Positions 6,272 to 7,076 of a DNA stretch of 7,076 nucleotides are shown piece by piece; the stretch's first letter is position 1, and the number at the start of each line of letters is the position of its first letter. A program made the translations under genes and the position numbers. Origin of the DNA: an uncultured Lachnospiraceae bacterium (GTDB taxonomy: Bacteria; Bacillota; Clostridia; Lachnospirales; Lachnospiraceae); assembly GCA_948665105.1 (NCBI GenBank), contig CAPNGW010000124.1:1-7076 (forward strand). The letters run 5' to 3'. The notes under the pieces are model-generated. The model ran no database searches. It was not told the DNA's origin and saw only the letters and a program-made list of their open reading frames with translations.

Positions 6272-7036
6272 TTATTTATATACCTTAATCGCCTGACGAA
6301 TGTAAGATAATTCCTCTTCTATCCTGGCAATCCTTTGACTTTTGCGCTGGGATGCTTCCCCCTTAGGTGTGTCTTCCGGCTGGCTTAAGCCTTCCAATAT
6401 TACCTGCTTCTTCCCTTCCTGCCACAGCAAAAATTCCTTTAAAACCGGGTGACGCTTTTTAAGCAACAGGGGGCCGAAGCGGAGCTCCATTTCGGAATAG
6501 GCAATTCCACCCGTAGCGCATGACTTTTTACCACTGTTACTGCTCTGGGTCCATTCCCTGAACTTTTGCACCTTCATCATGGGATAGTACTTGCCATCCT
6601 CAAAGACCATGTCCTCCGCCAATATGGCAAATCCATGGCTCATAAGATAGCTGCGAAATTCCCGCAATTCCGACTGGGGCTGCAGCACCAAAAGGGTATC
6701 CCCTTCTATCACGTCCCGCCCGGCCTTAAGGATTCTCTGCATGGTACCTCCCCCCATGCCGGCGATGACAATCCCCTGGGCCTCGCCCTTTCTCAGAGCC
6801 TTTAATCCGTCTGATAATCTCGTCTCTATGTAATCCCCCAGCTTATATTCCACAATGTGCTCCTGCGCCCGCTGTAAGGGTCCTCTGTTGATATCCAAGG
6901 CAATGGCTCTTTTACAGCCTCCCTGCTCCACCAGATAAATAGGAATATAACCGTGATCGCATCCCACGTCTGCAATGCAGTCAGCCGGCGCCACCAGCTC
7001 TGCCACTGCCCGAAGCCGCTTCGAAAGCTTTATCAT
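6272..7036 (-). CDS. trmK: tRNA (adenine22-N1)-methyltransferase TrmK
   Basis: This is a 254-residue Rossmann-fold, S-adenosylmethionine-dependent methyltransferase. Known family members make m1A at position 22 of bacterial tRNAs. Visible motifs are the SAM-binding IADVGCDHGYIPIYL (21-35), the acidic ALDINRGPLQRA end of strand 2 (46-57), the family-specific VIAGMGGGTM (90-99) and LVLQPQSELREFR (116-128). The C-terminal 80 or so residues are helical and charged, as expected for the tRNA-contacting tail. The length is slightly above that of the Bacillus protein. The ATG at 7036 has GGAG seven bases upstream, lying in the last codons of the preceding rpoD gene. In many Firmicutes the order is rpoD-trmK-nif3. 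That order is kept here except for the two-gene insertion after trmK. Confidence 0.95.
   Translation of the reverse strand: MIKLSKRLRAVAELVAPADCIADVGCDHGYIPIYLVEQGGCKRAIALDINRGPLQRAQEHIVEYKLGDYIETRLSDGLKALRKGEAQGIVIAGMGGGTMQRILKAGRDVIEGDTLLVLQPQSELREFRSYLMSHGFAILAEDMVFEDGKYYPMMKVQKFREWTQSSNSGKKSCATGGIAYSEMELRFGPLLLKKRHPVLKEFLLWQEGKKQVILEGLSQPEDTPKGEASQRKSQRIARIEEELSYIRQAIKVYK
6277..6306 (-). promoter_or_regulatory. Weak candidate promoter for the defence pair inside the trmK 3' end
   Basis: The minus strand has CTTACA (6306-6301, four of six matches to the -35 consensus), an 18-base spacer, then TATATA (6282-6277, four of six to the -10 consensus). It lies in the last codons of trmK, about 60 bases before the ATPase start. 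The matches are imperfect in an AT-rich stretch and could be chance. It is listed because an acquired pair might bring its own expression signal. Confidence 0.2.
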
Positions 7037-7040
7037 AGCA

Positions 7041-7076
7041 TTACTCCAAATAATCTTTTAATTTCCGGCTCCGGGG
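7041..7076 (-). CDS. rpoD: RNA polymerase primary sigma factor RpoD/SigA, last 11 codons
   Basis: Reading the minus strand from the window edge gives PRSRKLKDYLE and a TAA stop. This matches the highly conserved end of housekeeping sigma factors, just after the region 4.2 helix-turn-helix (family ending close to LRHPSRSRKLKDYLE). Only 36 bases are visible. The identification is supported by the very typical location directly ahead of trmK, whose ATG begins four bases after this stop. The trmK ribosome binding site is embedded in the final GAG-TAA codons, so translational coupling is likely. Confidence 0.82.
   Translation of the reverse strand, partial: PRSRKLKDYLE

Overview
This window looks like a chromosomal segment of a Clostridia-class Firmicute, probably a Lachnospiraceae-like anaerobe. 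The grounds are strong AAGGAGG-type ribosome binding sites, a moderate base composition, a TGS-domain nucleoside kinase of the type common in Clostridia, and a tightly packed rpoD/sigA-trmK-nif3 order. The genus assignment is inference.

Left part (1-1691, plus strand): the C-terminal end of a methyl-accepting chemotaxis protein whose start lies outside the window, then a complete HD-GYP protein predicted to degrade cyclic di-GMP. Both are signalling proteins of a probably motile cell.

Junction (1692-1786): the HD-GYP gene and the leftward block converge here. The gap holds three copies of a roughly 37-bp GC-rich tandem repeat that can form hairpins. The last copy runs into the 3' end of the nucleoside kinase gene.

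Right part (7076 down to 1787, minus strand): one compact gene line. In transcription order it is the last 11 codons of rpoD (sigA), trmK (tRNA m1A22 methyltransferase), an AAA-type ATPase, an HNH endonuclease, a Nif3/DUF34 metal protein, and a uridine-kinase-like nucleoside kinase with an N-terminal TGS domain. Gaps are 4, 52, -1, 23 and 43 bases, with no convincing intrinsic terminator, so a shared transcript is plausible.

The standout is the ATPase-HNH pair (4310-6219). Its domains, order and TAATG coupling match the two-gene layout of Septu (PtuA-PtuB) antiphage systems. It sits between trmK and nif3, which are usually adjacent in Firmicutes, and parts of it are more AT-rich than the flanks. 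It therefore looks like a horizontally acquired defence cassette inserted in frame with a housekeeping operon and carrying no obvious mobile-element remnants. I see no reverse transcriptase, RNA gene, IS element or CRISPR array.
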